Shown in pieces: positions 8,590 to 16,795 of a DNA stretch of 33,742 nucleotides. The DNA is from Sporisorium sorghi (taxonomy: Eukaryota; Basidiomycota; Ustilaginomycetes; Ustilaginales; Ustilaginaceae). The DNA lies in NCBI GenBank assembly GCA_023212695.1, contig JALCCG010000233.1:1-33742 (forward strand). The letters are read 5' to 3'. Position 1 is the first letter of the stretch. The number at the start of each line of letters is the position of its first letter. Below the pieces are notes generated by a model, which was given only the letters and a program-made list of their open reading frames with translations, made no database searches and had not been told where the DNA came from. Both the position numbers and the translations under genes were made by a program.

Positions 8590-11500
8590 ATGCCCGCCGT
8601 GGTGGGTGCAGCTGCAGCCGCCACCACCACCACCGCCACCTCCTCCTCCTCCTCACCACACTCCAAATCCACTTTCCTCTCCGCCAACCATCCACTCAAC
8701 CTCCGCAAGCAGGCACAACCTAAACTCGACTCGAGCTTCAGCGTCAAGACCTACATCGGTGCTGCCAACGCTTTGCTCGATAAGGCACGAGCTGCAGATG
8801 CACAGGACCAGATCGAGGTGGCTTTCGTCAACTACCTCAAAGCTGCCAGTGTCGCTGCTTTCATCGCCAAGCACGATGACTGGCCCAAGATCTCAAAGCA
8901 GCGCGGCTCGGTCTACACCGCCTACAACGAGCTCATGAAGCAAGCTCCCGCTTTCATCGAACGTACAAAGCGTCTTGAGTCGCAGCTTGCCATTCGAGAA
9001 GAGCGCAATGCGGAAGCAGCAGCGGAACAGGCGCGCAATGCGCTCCTTCAACGTCAAGCTCAGCCACCAGGCGATTCCGCACTTCGCAGCGAGGCTCCCT
9101 CGAACACCGCTACCGCCGCGGCTGCCGCAGCGACGACTGACTCGGATGATGACCATTCCGCTCACGGCACAGACGCAGAGCCCGTCGACCACCATGCGAC
9201 CGGCAGACGCACAGGCAGCTCCCTCGCAGATCGTCTTCAGGCTCTTCGCAACTCGGCAGCTACCGATCCCGCAGAGCTCCGCAACCGTGCTCGGTCCGAC
9301 AGTGCGGGATCCGCACCCGGTCTGCCAAGGTCAGGCGATCTCGCGTCTCATCTCGAATCGCTCGCCGAGCACGATGCTTCTTCATTTGGCATGAACGACC
9401 TCAACCAGGCCTTGCCGGAAGCATCTGCTTCTACAAGCCAACAACCCAGCTTTCCCGACGTTCCATCCGCTTCCGAGTTCAACTCTTCCTATCCCACCAT
9501 CGACCAGTTCGAGAGCAGCACCTCCCAAAATGGCGCCAACGATGCTTCTGGTTTCCCTGCTCCGCCCACACATCCCGTTGGCAAGATCAAGCGCCCGCTT
9601 CCAGCACCGCCAACTGCCAATTCCACTGACGTAGCGCGCGAGTTTGCCCTTGCACGCGATGTGCCCGATCCCTTCGACTCGTCTGCCAAGCCATCCGCGC
9701 AACGTCCGATAGACGGCTTGCCCAACCAGGACACACGTCGATTCAGTCTGCAGCAGCACAGTTCGCGCCATTCCAGCAGCTCAGCAGTGCCTACTCTACA
9801 GCACCACACCTCGGCAGCCATGCGCAACTCGACATCATCCGCCGGTGTTCCCACGAACGCTGCGGCACCCACAGAACCACGCTCGCTCATGGTCGGATCC
9901 AAGCCCGCTCTGCCCTTTAAGAATCACATCTCTGTCGAGGAGCTTTTTGGGTTCCTCAATCCAGGCTATGAAGAGTTTACGGATGCCCAAGGCAAGCGCA
10001 AGATTGGCAAGAAGATGGGCCTCGATGTGCTTTTGCTCGATGTCCGCAGTCGTGCCGAGTTCGAGGCTGGTCGTATTCTGGGCGGCAAGACCGTGTGCAT
10101 CGAGCCTATTACGCTTCGCGAGGGAATGAGCTCGGCCGATATCGAGGACAAGCTCGTTCTTTCGCCTCCCGAGGAGCAGTCCGCTTTTGCATCTCGCAAT
10201 CGCTTCGATCTCGTGGTGCTATACGATCGTAACCTGCGCTCCCTCCGTAGCAGTCCGACCGCCGACCAGATCCCTCAAGATCCCGCTGCGCAGGCTAGAA
10301 TGGACATCCTCATCAGGGCCATCTACGAGAACGAGTTCACAAAGACCTTGTCGCATCAGCCCGTATTGCTTATTGGAGGGTTCGAGAGGTGGGCGCAAAA
10401 GTTGGGAGACAAGTTGATTCTGCGCAGTTCCGGCTCGACGACGACGAATGGTACCGCATCGGCATCGAGAAGCAGCATCTCGTTTGAGCCGGGCACGCGA
10501 TTTCCTACTGCCGACGATCCGAGCACGCGCGCAGCCACTGCAGAACAAGCACGCGACCAGGACCTCAAGCGTGCAAGGCGGCAGCAACAGGTGTTCGCCG
10601 ATGGCACTGGCGCTCCTTCGCCCTATCTGCCGCCGTCTGCGCCTGCATCGCCATCAGGGCCGTCCAGGAGTGCCGGCATGCAGCCCGGCGGCATCTACCC
10701 GAGTCGAGCCACCAACGGCACCGGCTCACCCTTCGCAGCAGGATCCATGGATGGCAGCGGCTACATGACTCCGTCGCTCCCGGCGCGGGCGTACCAAGGT
10801 GCACCGTCGTTCCCGCCCGCTGCAGCTCATCGTCCACCTTCGCGCTCCAACTCTTCGACTACGTTCGACTATCCGCAGCTCAAGCCCAATGCTGTGTCGG
10901 GCGCTGTCTCGCCGTACGGTCTGGCGGCTGCGCCTCAACCGCCGCCCATGGCTGCTTCCACTGCGTCGCCCTCGGCCGCGACGACGAATCCACGCGACCG
11001 CTCCCAGTCCGCCTCGGGCTCGGCACCCCTCGTGCCCGGCACCGGGTCGGCAGGCGGCAACGACCCGTCCAAAAAGCAAGTCATGGCGCCTGGCTACGCG
11101 GGGCATCTGACCACGCAGTCGTCGCGCATGTACGCCAGCCCCACCAATGGCCGCAGCGCCGACGAGATCAAGATCGGCCTCACGGGACTCAAGAACCTCG
11201 GCAACTCGTGCTACATGAACTCGACGCTGCAGTGTCTCTCTGCCACGATCCCGCTCGCGAGGTTTTTGCTGGATGGGTCGTACAAGCAGGCGATCAACCG
11301 CACCAATCCGTTGGGGACGCAGGGGCAGCTAGCGACGGCTCTCGCGGGGCTGGTGCACGTCATGTGGGGCGAGAAATATGCGTTTGTGTCGCCCGTCACG
11401 TTCCGCGAGGCTATGGCGAGGTTTGCGCCTAGTTTCCGCGGCTACGACCAGCACGATTCGCAGGAGTTCTTGGCGATCTTGTTGGATGGACTGCATGAAG

Positions 11501-12261
11501 ATTTGAACTATGTGGTGACGAGGCCTGCGGCGGTGGAGATGACGCCGGAGCGCGAGATGGAGCTCGAGACGCTGCCGCAGCAGATTGCGAGTGTGAAGGA
11601 GTGGTCGATCTACCGGATGCGCAACGACAGCTTGATAGTCGATTGGTTCCAGGGGCAGTTCCGGAACAAGCTGACGTGCCTTACGTGTGGGAAGACGAGC
11701 ACGACGTACGAGGCGTTCACGTACCTCTCCCTCCCTGTGCCGCATGGGCGCGGTGTGGGCAAGGTGACGCTGCAGCAGTGCCTGGACGCATTCGTGCGCG
11801 AGGAGATCCTCGACAAGGCGGATATGTGGAACTGCCCCCGATGCAAGAAGCCGCGCAAGGCGACGAAGCGGTTGTCGATCTCGCGCCTCCCGCACATCCT
11901 GCTCATCCACCTCAAGCGCTTCAGCTTCAAAGGCCCGTTCACGGATAAGATCGATACGACGGTCACGTTCCCCACGGGCGGTGGCGGGTTGGATCTGACG
12001 AACTACATGCCGCCGCCGCTCCCGCCAAGCGTAACCGCCGCTGGCGTGCCCGTAAGCCAGAGCCAGCAACCGCCGTATCTGTACGACCTGTACGCCGTCA
12101 CGCACCACTTTGGCAGCCTGAATACCGGGCACTACACCGCGACGGTGCGGAGCAACAGGGAGTGGTGGTACTGCGACGATAGCAGGATTGCAAAGGGCGA
12201 CGATAGGCAGCTGCATACCAATTCGCCGTATGTGCTGTGGTTTAGAAGGCGCGCGAATTAG
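8590..12261 (+). CDS. DOA4: ubiquitin-specific protease with rhodanese domain, Doa4/USP8 type
   Basis: The 1223-residue protein removes ubiquitin from substrates; Doa4/USP8 members act at endosomes, recycling ubiquitin from cargo before multivesicular-body sorting. An N-terminal helical domain (about 51-135, TYIGAANALLDKARAADA) resembles the USP8 dimerisation/MIT-like region. A rhodanese-like domain follows at about 448-603 (LLLDVRSRAEFEAGRI); its active loop reads VVLYDRNLRS without the catalytic Cys, so it should be a non-enzymatic binding module. The peptidase core starts near 861 with LKNLGNSCYMNSTLQC (Cys874 nucleophile), has QHDSQEFL, zinc-binding pairs CLTCGKTS and CPRCKK, and ends with NTGHYTA (His1181) and WWYCDDSRI. 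Linkers are Ser/Pro/Ala-rich, with Pro-rich RPLPAPP that may bind SH3-type partners. Start chosen as the first ATG. DOA4 is the best match; the sister UBP5 is hard to exclude. Confidence 0.93.
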   Translation: MPAVVGAAAAATTTTATSSSSSPHSKSTFLSANHPLNLRKQAQPKLDSSFSVKTYIGAANALLDKARAADAQDQIEVAFVNYLKAASVAAFIAKHDDWPKISKQRGSVYTAYNELMKQAPAFIERTKRLESQLAIREERNAEAAAEQARNALLQRQAQPPGDSALRSEAPSNTATAAAAAATTDSDDDHSAHGTDAEPVDHHATGRRTGSSLADRLQALRNSAATDPAELRNRARSDSAGSAPGLPRSGDLASHLESLAEHDASSFGMNDLNQALPEASASTSQQPSFPDVPSASEFNSSYPTIDQFESSTSQNGANDASGFPAPPTHPVGKIKRPLPAPPTANSTDVAREFALARDVPDPFDSSAKPSAQRPIDGLPNQDTRRFSLQQHSSRHSSSSAVPTLQHHTSAAMRNSTSSAGVPTNAAAPTEPRSLMVGSKPALPFKNHISVEELFGFLNPGYEEFTDAQGKRKIGKKMGLDVLLLDVRSRAEFEAGRILGGKTVCIEPITLREGMSSADIEDKLVLSPPEEQSAFASRNRFDLVVLYDRNLRSLRSSPTADQIPQDPAAQARMDILIRAIYENEFTKTLSHQPVLLIGGFERWAQKLGDKLILRSSGSTTTNGTASASRSSISFEPGTRFPTADDPSTRAATAEQARDQDLKRARRQQQVFADGTGAPSPYLPPSAPASPSGPSRSAGMQPGGIYPSRATNGTGSPFAAGSMDGSGYMTPSLPARAYQGAPSFPPAAAHRPPSRSNSSTTFDYPQLKPNAVSGAVSPYGLAAAPQPPPMAASTASPSAATTNPRDRSQSASGSAPLVPGTGSAGGNDPSKKQVMAPGYAGHLTTQSSRMYASPTNGRSADEIKIGLTGLKNLGNSCYMNSTLQCLSATIPLARFLLDGSYKQAINRTNPLGTQGQLATALAGLVHVMWGEKYAFVSPVTFREAMARFAPSFRGYDQHDSQEFLAILLDGLHEDLNYVVTRPAAVEMTPEREMELETLPQQIASVKEWSIYRMRNDSLIVDWFQGQFRNKLTCLTCGKTSTTYEAFTYLSLPVPHGRGVGKVTLQQCLDAFVREEILDKADMWNCPRCKKPRKATKRLSISRLPHILLIHLKRFSFKGPFTDKIDTTVTFPTGGGGLDLTNYMPPPLPPSVTAAGVPVSQSQQPPYLYDLYAVTHHFGSLNTGHYTATVRSNREWWYCDDSRIAKGDDRQLHTNSPYVLWFRRRAN

Positions 12262-12737
12262 CGCAGCGCGGCGCAGCAATGATAGTTGTTTTGATAGAGT
12301 GCGAGCCCATTTGGGGGTGTGTGATTGTGCGGAGGAGCAATGTTTGGAAGACGAAGCTGATTGGGCGAGGTTCAGCTTTCGGAGTGAGCTCGGTGCGGGT
12401 GAGATAGAAAGCTTTGTGGTGGGATGAAGTAGGCCGCTTGCGGCGTGCGCAGAGCGTTGTGCATGCGCTTTTGGCTCGGCCAAGGCACAAGAGGGCGAAT
12501 GCGCGCTCACCCGGCGGCAGCGCACAGCGAGCGAGGCGAGTGAAATCCAATCTTCACCGCTGCGAATTGCGCTGCGTCGCCATGCGCACGCACGCGGTTC
12601 ACCCTCGCTGCTGCGCTCAAAACTTGACCGCACGGCGCCGATGCAAAAAGATATAAGAACGGTGCACATCCGACAGCAGCTCGCTCTCGACCACCACCAC
12701 CACCACCCCAACCTCCCACCGATTCCGTTGGTAACAG
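12262..12737 (+). promoter_or_regulatory. promoter region of the first zinc-knuckle-family paralogue
   Basis: This 476-base gap contains no gene. A TATA-like ATATAAG at 12651-12657 lies about 80 bases upstream of the ATG at 12738, with a (CCA)n stretch near 12690-12710 in the presumed leader. The arrangement suggests the downstream gene was transcribed from its own promoter. Confidence 0.45.
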
Positions 12738-13585
12738 ATGGCAGAGCAGAGTAAAGTAGAAGCACTGGCAGTGCAGTACGACACCCCGCACGCCGCCGGG
12801 CGCGACCGTCGTGGCGTGTGCATATCGAGCATGCACAACGAACCCCTTCTCCCCTTCACCCTCCTCGTGCAAACGCTCTCCACCGTCTACGTCGCGCTCA
12901 ACCCAAACGTCGTCCGCTTCCGGATGCCCTTCAACCTGCGGCCGCCCTTCTGGCCCCGCGCGCGCGCTCAGCTCGAGCAAGCCTTCGCCTCCGCCTTTCC
13001 CTTTGATAGGCCCGCCAACGTTAGGCTCTTCGAGAACGCCCAGGGCTTCTGGAACGTCGACATGGAAACGCCTTACGACAACGTTACGGCGGACGAGATC
13101 ATCGAGGCGGCTGCAAAGCAGGGTTGGCGCGCAGGGCACACGTTGTTGGGGGCGCCAGTGTTCGTCGGCCTGCCGAGTAAGGAGCTGGTGCTGCCCGTGA
13201 AGCTGGACAATGTGCCGCTTGGTGTGCTGGGGGGGAGTTTGTGGACGGGCTGCCGGGGTTCTTTGCGCAGTTCAACCCGGCTTCGGCACCGCTGCGCGTG
13301 GTGGACGTGTGGCGCATCGAGACCAAGGTGTGCATGCCCACGCCTGCGTCGGAGCCCGTGTGGCTGTACGCGGACGCGATTGTGGTGCTGATCGAGTTCC
13401 TGTCCCTGCCGGGAAGCGGGCGCGTGTATGACCTCGTGCACGACGGCTGGCCCGGCTGGGTCATGTGGCGCAACGAGTTCGACGTCTTGTCGAACAGATT
13501 GGGGTGCACCGTGACTCCATTGTTCCTTGTCTTGTGCTCTGATGCGTTTGTGTTCCAAGCATGTACAGTCAACGCGTGTCCTTGA
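12738..13585 (+). pseudogene. first tandem paralogue of an undescribed family, frameshifted and lacking the zinc-knuckle part
   Basis: Frame 1 from ATG 12738 encodes 166 codons up to a seven-G run at 13229-13235. The conserved protein continues one frame over, from EFVDGLPGFFAQFNPASAP to a stop at 13583-13585. Eight G would join the halves. It matches the next gene along its length: AFASAFPF with AFALAFPH; DNVTADEIIEAAAKQGWRAG with DDVRATEIVAAAFLHNWKAG; LGAPVFVGL with LGKPWYVGF; LPGFFAQFNP with LPAFLTGSFDP; VVDVW with VIDIW; and GWPGW with CWPGW. After WPGW it diverges (NEFDVLSNRLG) and ends without zinc knuckles or a charged tail. I know no function. The G-run could be a sequencing error, but the missing C-terminus suggests a degenerate or shortened copy. 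Confidence 0.65.
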
Positions 13586-13985
13586 CATTGGAGCTGCCGG
13601 AACCCAGGCGCCAATGTGACTTCAGGAAATGGAGACTCAGCCCACTTCTTTCCCCCCTAGTCACATTGATCGCCCATGCGCAGCATGAAATCCGTGTGGG
13701 CTGCGCAGCTGCTTGTGTGGGCTCGTGTGCAAGAAACCCCCTTTGATGAGGGCCGTGACACATGCCCGGCAAGTGTATATATATTAATGTCAGCGAAGCA
13801 CGCTTCGTCCTTCCTCTCTTCCTTCACAACCTCCCCTCCAAACTCTTCATTTTCGACTCACCACGTTTTGTAGCCTTCACGTCTCTCAATCACAATCGCA
13901 ACAAGGCCAGCGTCAGCAATCACTTGCAAGCCCAGAATGACAAAGCTCACCTTCTCCGAGGCAGAATGGCCTAGCAAGAGCAAAG
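13586..13985 (+). promoter_or_regulatory. promoter of the second zinc-knuckle-family paralogue, with an alternative upstream ATG
   Basis: A TATA box (TATATATATTAA) lies at 13776-13787, followed by a pyrimidine-rich leader. Two ATGs compete. ATG 13937 opens a 59-codon frame (starting MTKLTFSEAEWPSKSKDG) that stops at 14116; it resembles the start of the first paralogue (shared SK...LA..Y and RRG/KRG blocks). ATG 13986 opens the long frame. A leader-encoded N-terminus joined by a short intron or frameshift is possible, but I found no convincing splice pair. Confidence 0.45.
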
Positions 13986-15341
13986 ATGGTCTTGCAGCCC
14001 ACTATCATCCCGCCATCACCAATGACAAGGCTCCGCTCAATCCGCTCAAAAGAGGAATACTACTTGCAAGCTCTCGTGGATATTTTAACCATTCCTTGGC
14101 ACCAGTTGATGCATAGCTTCAACATTTCCAACACCATGGTCAATCTGGTGTCGTATCACGTCCCACTGAAATTCGACGCCAACGACAGGGCCGTTATCGA
14201 GAGGGTGCTTCGGAAAGCATTCGCTTTGGCTTTCCCACACGCAAAGCAGCCATGTGTTGGCGCTTTTGACAGCATGCATCACCCTCGTGCTCAGGATGGA
14301 ACTTACATCTCCTTTGAAACGTCTTGTGACGACGTACGAGCAACTGAGATTGTTGCTGCAGCTTTCCTTCACAATTGGAAAGCAGGTGGACGGTCTTTGG
14401 GAAAGCCATGGTATGTCGGCTTTGAGACGACCGAGCGCTTTCATCCGCTCAAATTTACAAGAGTTCCTGATACCTGCAAGGATGCCTTCATCCTGGCACT
14501 TCCGGCTTTTCTCACCGGAAGTTTTGATCCTGGCGCCGCAATCGAGGTGATCGACATTTGGGAGAATCAGTCTAGGACCTCGCAGGGTGAAGACTGGAAA
14601 TTCGACGGCGAAATCAACGTCCTGATCTGCGTGAAATCACTGCGTAGTGATTCTGAAAGTTGTTGGCCGGGCTGGTTCCATTTCGATGACGAATACCTCA
14701 TCAAGATCGAGTATCCTGGCCGCTTTGGCTTTTGCAATTTCTGTAAACACACAGCACAAGACTTCGAGGGACCTAATCGACGACACAAAGAGGAAGATTG
14801 TATCAAAATCACCTGCGACGATTGTGGTCACGTTGGTCACAATGTTGCCTTTGACAAGGCTGATCCTGCAGCACCCAACAAGAAGAAATGCGCAGAGGGC
14901 AAGAGGAAGAGACTCGAAAAGAAGGAGAAGGCCCGCAAGCGGCAGAAGATCTTGGAAGAGAGAGCAAAGCAGAAGGCAGCCGAGAAAGAAGCAAAGAGGA
15001 AGGCAGCAGAGGAGGAGGCAAAGAAGAAAGATGAAGATGCTAAAAAGAAGGCCACCGAAGAGCGAGCCGAACAGCAAACTGTGCAAGACACCACCGAGAT
15101 CAAGACCGAGACCAGCTCGCAGGAGGCAGAAGCATCTGACGGCGCATCAGAGCAAGACAAGGAAAGTCAAGAAACCGAAGACGCAGACGACGCAGTCGAC
15201 AAGGACAGCCAGCCATCTGAGCATGGCGAAGGTGACACTCCCGACAATGCTGGAAAGGAGAATGACCCTGCAGGCGACGGTCACGAGCGGAACGGTAGTG
15301 GAGAGAGCGAACCTGTCATCAAGATCGAACCTTCTGTCTAA
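13986..15341 (+). CDS. second tandem paralogue: Gag/LINE-ORF1-like protein with two zinc knuckles and charged tail
   Basis: The 451-residue protein has three parts. Residues 40-245 form the domain shared with the upstream paralogue. Residues 250-285 hold two zinc-knuckle-like motifs: C250-x2-C253-x13-H267-x4-C272 (first loop longer than the usual four) and C277-x2-C280-x4-H285 (CDDCGHVGH), preceded by YLIKIEYPGRFGFCNFC. This layout, a globular domain ending in a strand that runs into CCHC knuckles, recalls ORF1/Gag proteins of non-LTR retrotransposons, but no reverse transcriptase is nearby. The tail is a Lys/Glu coiled coil with a nuclear-localisation-like KRKRLEKKEKARKRQK, then an acidic region with two sumoylation-type sites (IKTE, K373; IKIE, K446). 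A nuclear nucleic-acid-binding role is inference. The start at 13986 is uncertain because the ATG at 13937 opens another plausible N-terminus. Confidence 0.75.
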   Translation: MVLQPTIIPPSPMTRLRSIRSKEEYYLQALVDILTIPWHQLMHSFNISNTMVNLVSYHVPLKFDANDRAVIERVLRKAFALAFPHAKQPCVGAFDSMHHPRAQDGTYISFETSCDDVRATEIVAAAFLHNWKAGGRSLGKPWYVGFETTERFHPLKFTRVPDTCKDAFILALPAFLTGSFDPGAAIEVIDIWENQSRTSQGEDWKFDGEINVLICVKSLRSDSESCWPGWFHFDDEYLIKIEYPGRFGFCNFCKHTAQDFEGPNRRHKEEDCIKITCDDCGHVGHNVAFDKADPAAPNKKKCAEGKRKRLEKKEKARKRQKILEERAKQKAAEKEAKRKAAEEEAKKKDEDAKKKATEERAEQQTVQDTTEIKTETSSQEAEASDGASEQDKESQETEDADDAVDKDSQPSEHGEGDTPDNAGKENDPAGDGHERNGSGESEPVIKIEPSV

Positions 15342-16449
15342 GCAGGCTCTGCACCGTCGCCATCGTCGCCATGCCACGATCAGCTCTTTTTTTTTTTGCG
15401 CCAACAAAGTGCGCAGCCTGACACACTTCACTCCCACGTATGCGACATACACAAACAACCTTCGAGCCGGGATGCATTTCGTCCACCACATCGATCAAGG
15501 TCGCCAATCCCAGCTATCGACTTGCGCCTTCCCACCTTCAATCTTGGCGTCAAAGAAAGCCTCAAACTTCGGCACGCAGCGCAACCTGCAATTGTTTCCA
15601 TCTTCTCGACGGGCACAACTCCGATGTGCACCAGCAGTTTCTTCATCTCCCCGTCGCTCCTCGCCCCTGTGCACCACGTGATAAGGCGCTCATCAAGTGG
15701 CCATCTCGTCTCCGAACCGTCTTGTCGCGGGCTGTCGAGCATCGCGTCGTGCGTCGCATGCCTCGTCTTCCGGAGCTCGACGGGCTGTCTTGCACTGGTG
15801 TCGTTCGCCAAGCACCCTGCGGTCCAACATTTCAAAGTCTCGTCGTCAAAGTCCCCAAAGCCCCACCTCGAAGCGTCTCAAAGTCTCGATTCCATAGTCA
15901 CATCTTCAATATCCCGTGCCCCACGTCTCGAATCCTCACCTCCAATGTCGCACTTTCCAAGGTGCCGTTCACAAAGTCTCAATGTCGCAGTCTCGATGCC
16001 AATGTCACTTATCCCTCAAAGCCTGTCGTTCTCAGATTGTCGGTCTCAAAGCTGCTCGCAGTCTCGCGTTTTTGCAGTGTCACTTTCAAAGACTTGGTCC
16101 CGGAGACTCGTGTTGGAGGTCTCTGCGGCACGCGAAAAGGCTGCGTGCGTGTCTGCTGTGTACAAGGTTCTTGGCTCAATTGTGCTTCACTGCCTTCTGC
16201 TCGCTCTCTCTCTCTCTCTCTCTCTCTCCGCGCCATCTGTCGTGCTGCTGGCCCTCGCCGCAGGAGAGCAGCAGCTGTTGTCGTCATGGCTGGGCTCGTG
16301 GCCGCCTGTTGCCTGTCTCTCTTGCGCGCTGCGTGCTACGGGCGTCTGCCTGCTGCTGCTGCTTTGTCCTTTTCTTACTGCGGACAGAGTGGGAGTCATT
16401 GCTGAGCTCGAGGCTTGAGCGTCATCAAGGAAGCGCAGGGTGTCCGACG
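15342..16449. other. intergenic region with degenerate CAAAGTCTC-type repeats
   Basis: No gene is supported. All three plus frames stay open for long stretches because the region is CT-rich and poor in stops, but none gives a recognisable or consistent protein. Between about 15830 and 16095 a short motif resembling TCAAAGTCTCGATGTC recurs at least seven times with drift (near 15832, 15847, 15878, 15971, 16016, 16046 and 16086). A CT microsatellite lies at 16204-16228 and a T-run at 15387-15398. Confidence 0.5.
16204..16228. repeat. (CT)n microsatellite
   Basis: An uninterrupted CT run of about 25 bases lies in the gap between the convergent zinc-knuckle and RTF1 genes. Confidence 0.85.
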
Positions 16450-16453
16450 GTCC

Positions 16454-16543
16454 CCGACGAAGACGTCGAACACGTTCAGAGGTGAGGAAATCGACGAGAA
16501 CGTCGACAGCCGGGCATGGCGGGAAATCGACGCAAACGTCGAC
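16454..16543. repeat. three-copy array of spaced inverted repeats (TCGACG-N4-CGTCGA)
   Basis: The unit TCGACG-N4-CGTCGA occurs at 16491-16506 and 16527-16542 exactly, and at 16454-16469 with one mismatch. Copies are spaced 37 and 36 bases apart. The last two also share GGAAA immediately upstream. Each unit is a 6-bp inverted repeat around a 4-base spacer, the shape expected of a dimeric protein-binding site. It lies beyond the 3' end of RTF1, about 250 bases away. Confidence 0.7.
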
Positions 16544-16795
16544 GGGATCCTTGCTCGACGCCTCGCTCTGGGCAGGTCTGGAGTTCATGGTCTTGTCGAT
16601 GCCTGCTCGGCCCGCCGCTCGGATGACGGCGTGCGCACGATTCGCTCTCCATCCAATCTCAATCTGGCTCTCATCCTCGATCCGCTCGCAATCACACCCT
16701 CATTCGTGCGTGCACACAGTCAAGCACCATCATCGTCCTCACATTCCTTGTCATTCCAAATCCAAACCACGTCGCGCACGCGAGCGTACACCGCG

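Noticed and set aside
11329..12765. Long minus-strand open frame (478 codons) opposite the deubiquitinase
   Set aside because: Antisense shadow; the plus strand carries the full UCH catalytic motifs.
14076..14116. A 41-base intron joining the 13937 frame to the main zinc-knuckle frame
   Set aside because: GTGGAT is a weak donor, the intron would be too short, and the resulting phase does not enter the main frame.
15396..16485. Three overlapping plus-strand open frames in the convergent gap
   Set aside because: All three frames are open at once because of CT-rich, stop-poor repeats; composition is Ser/Leu-rich and no frame shows a domain.
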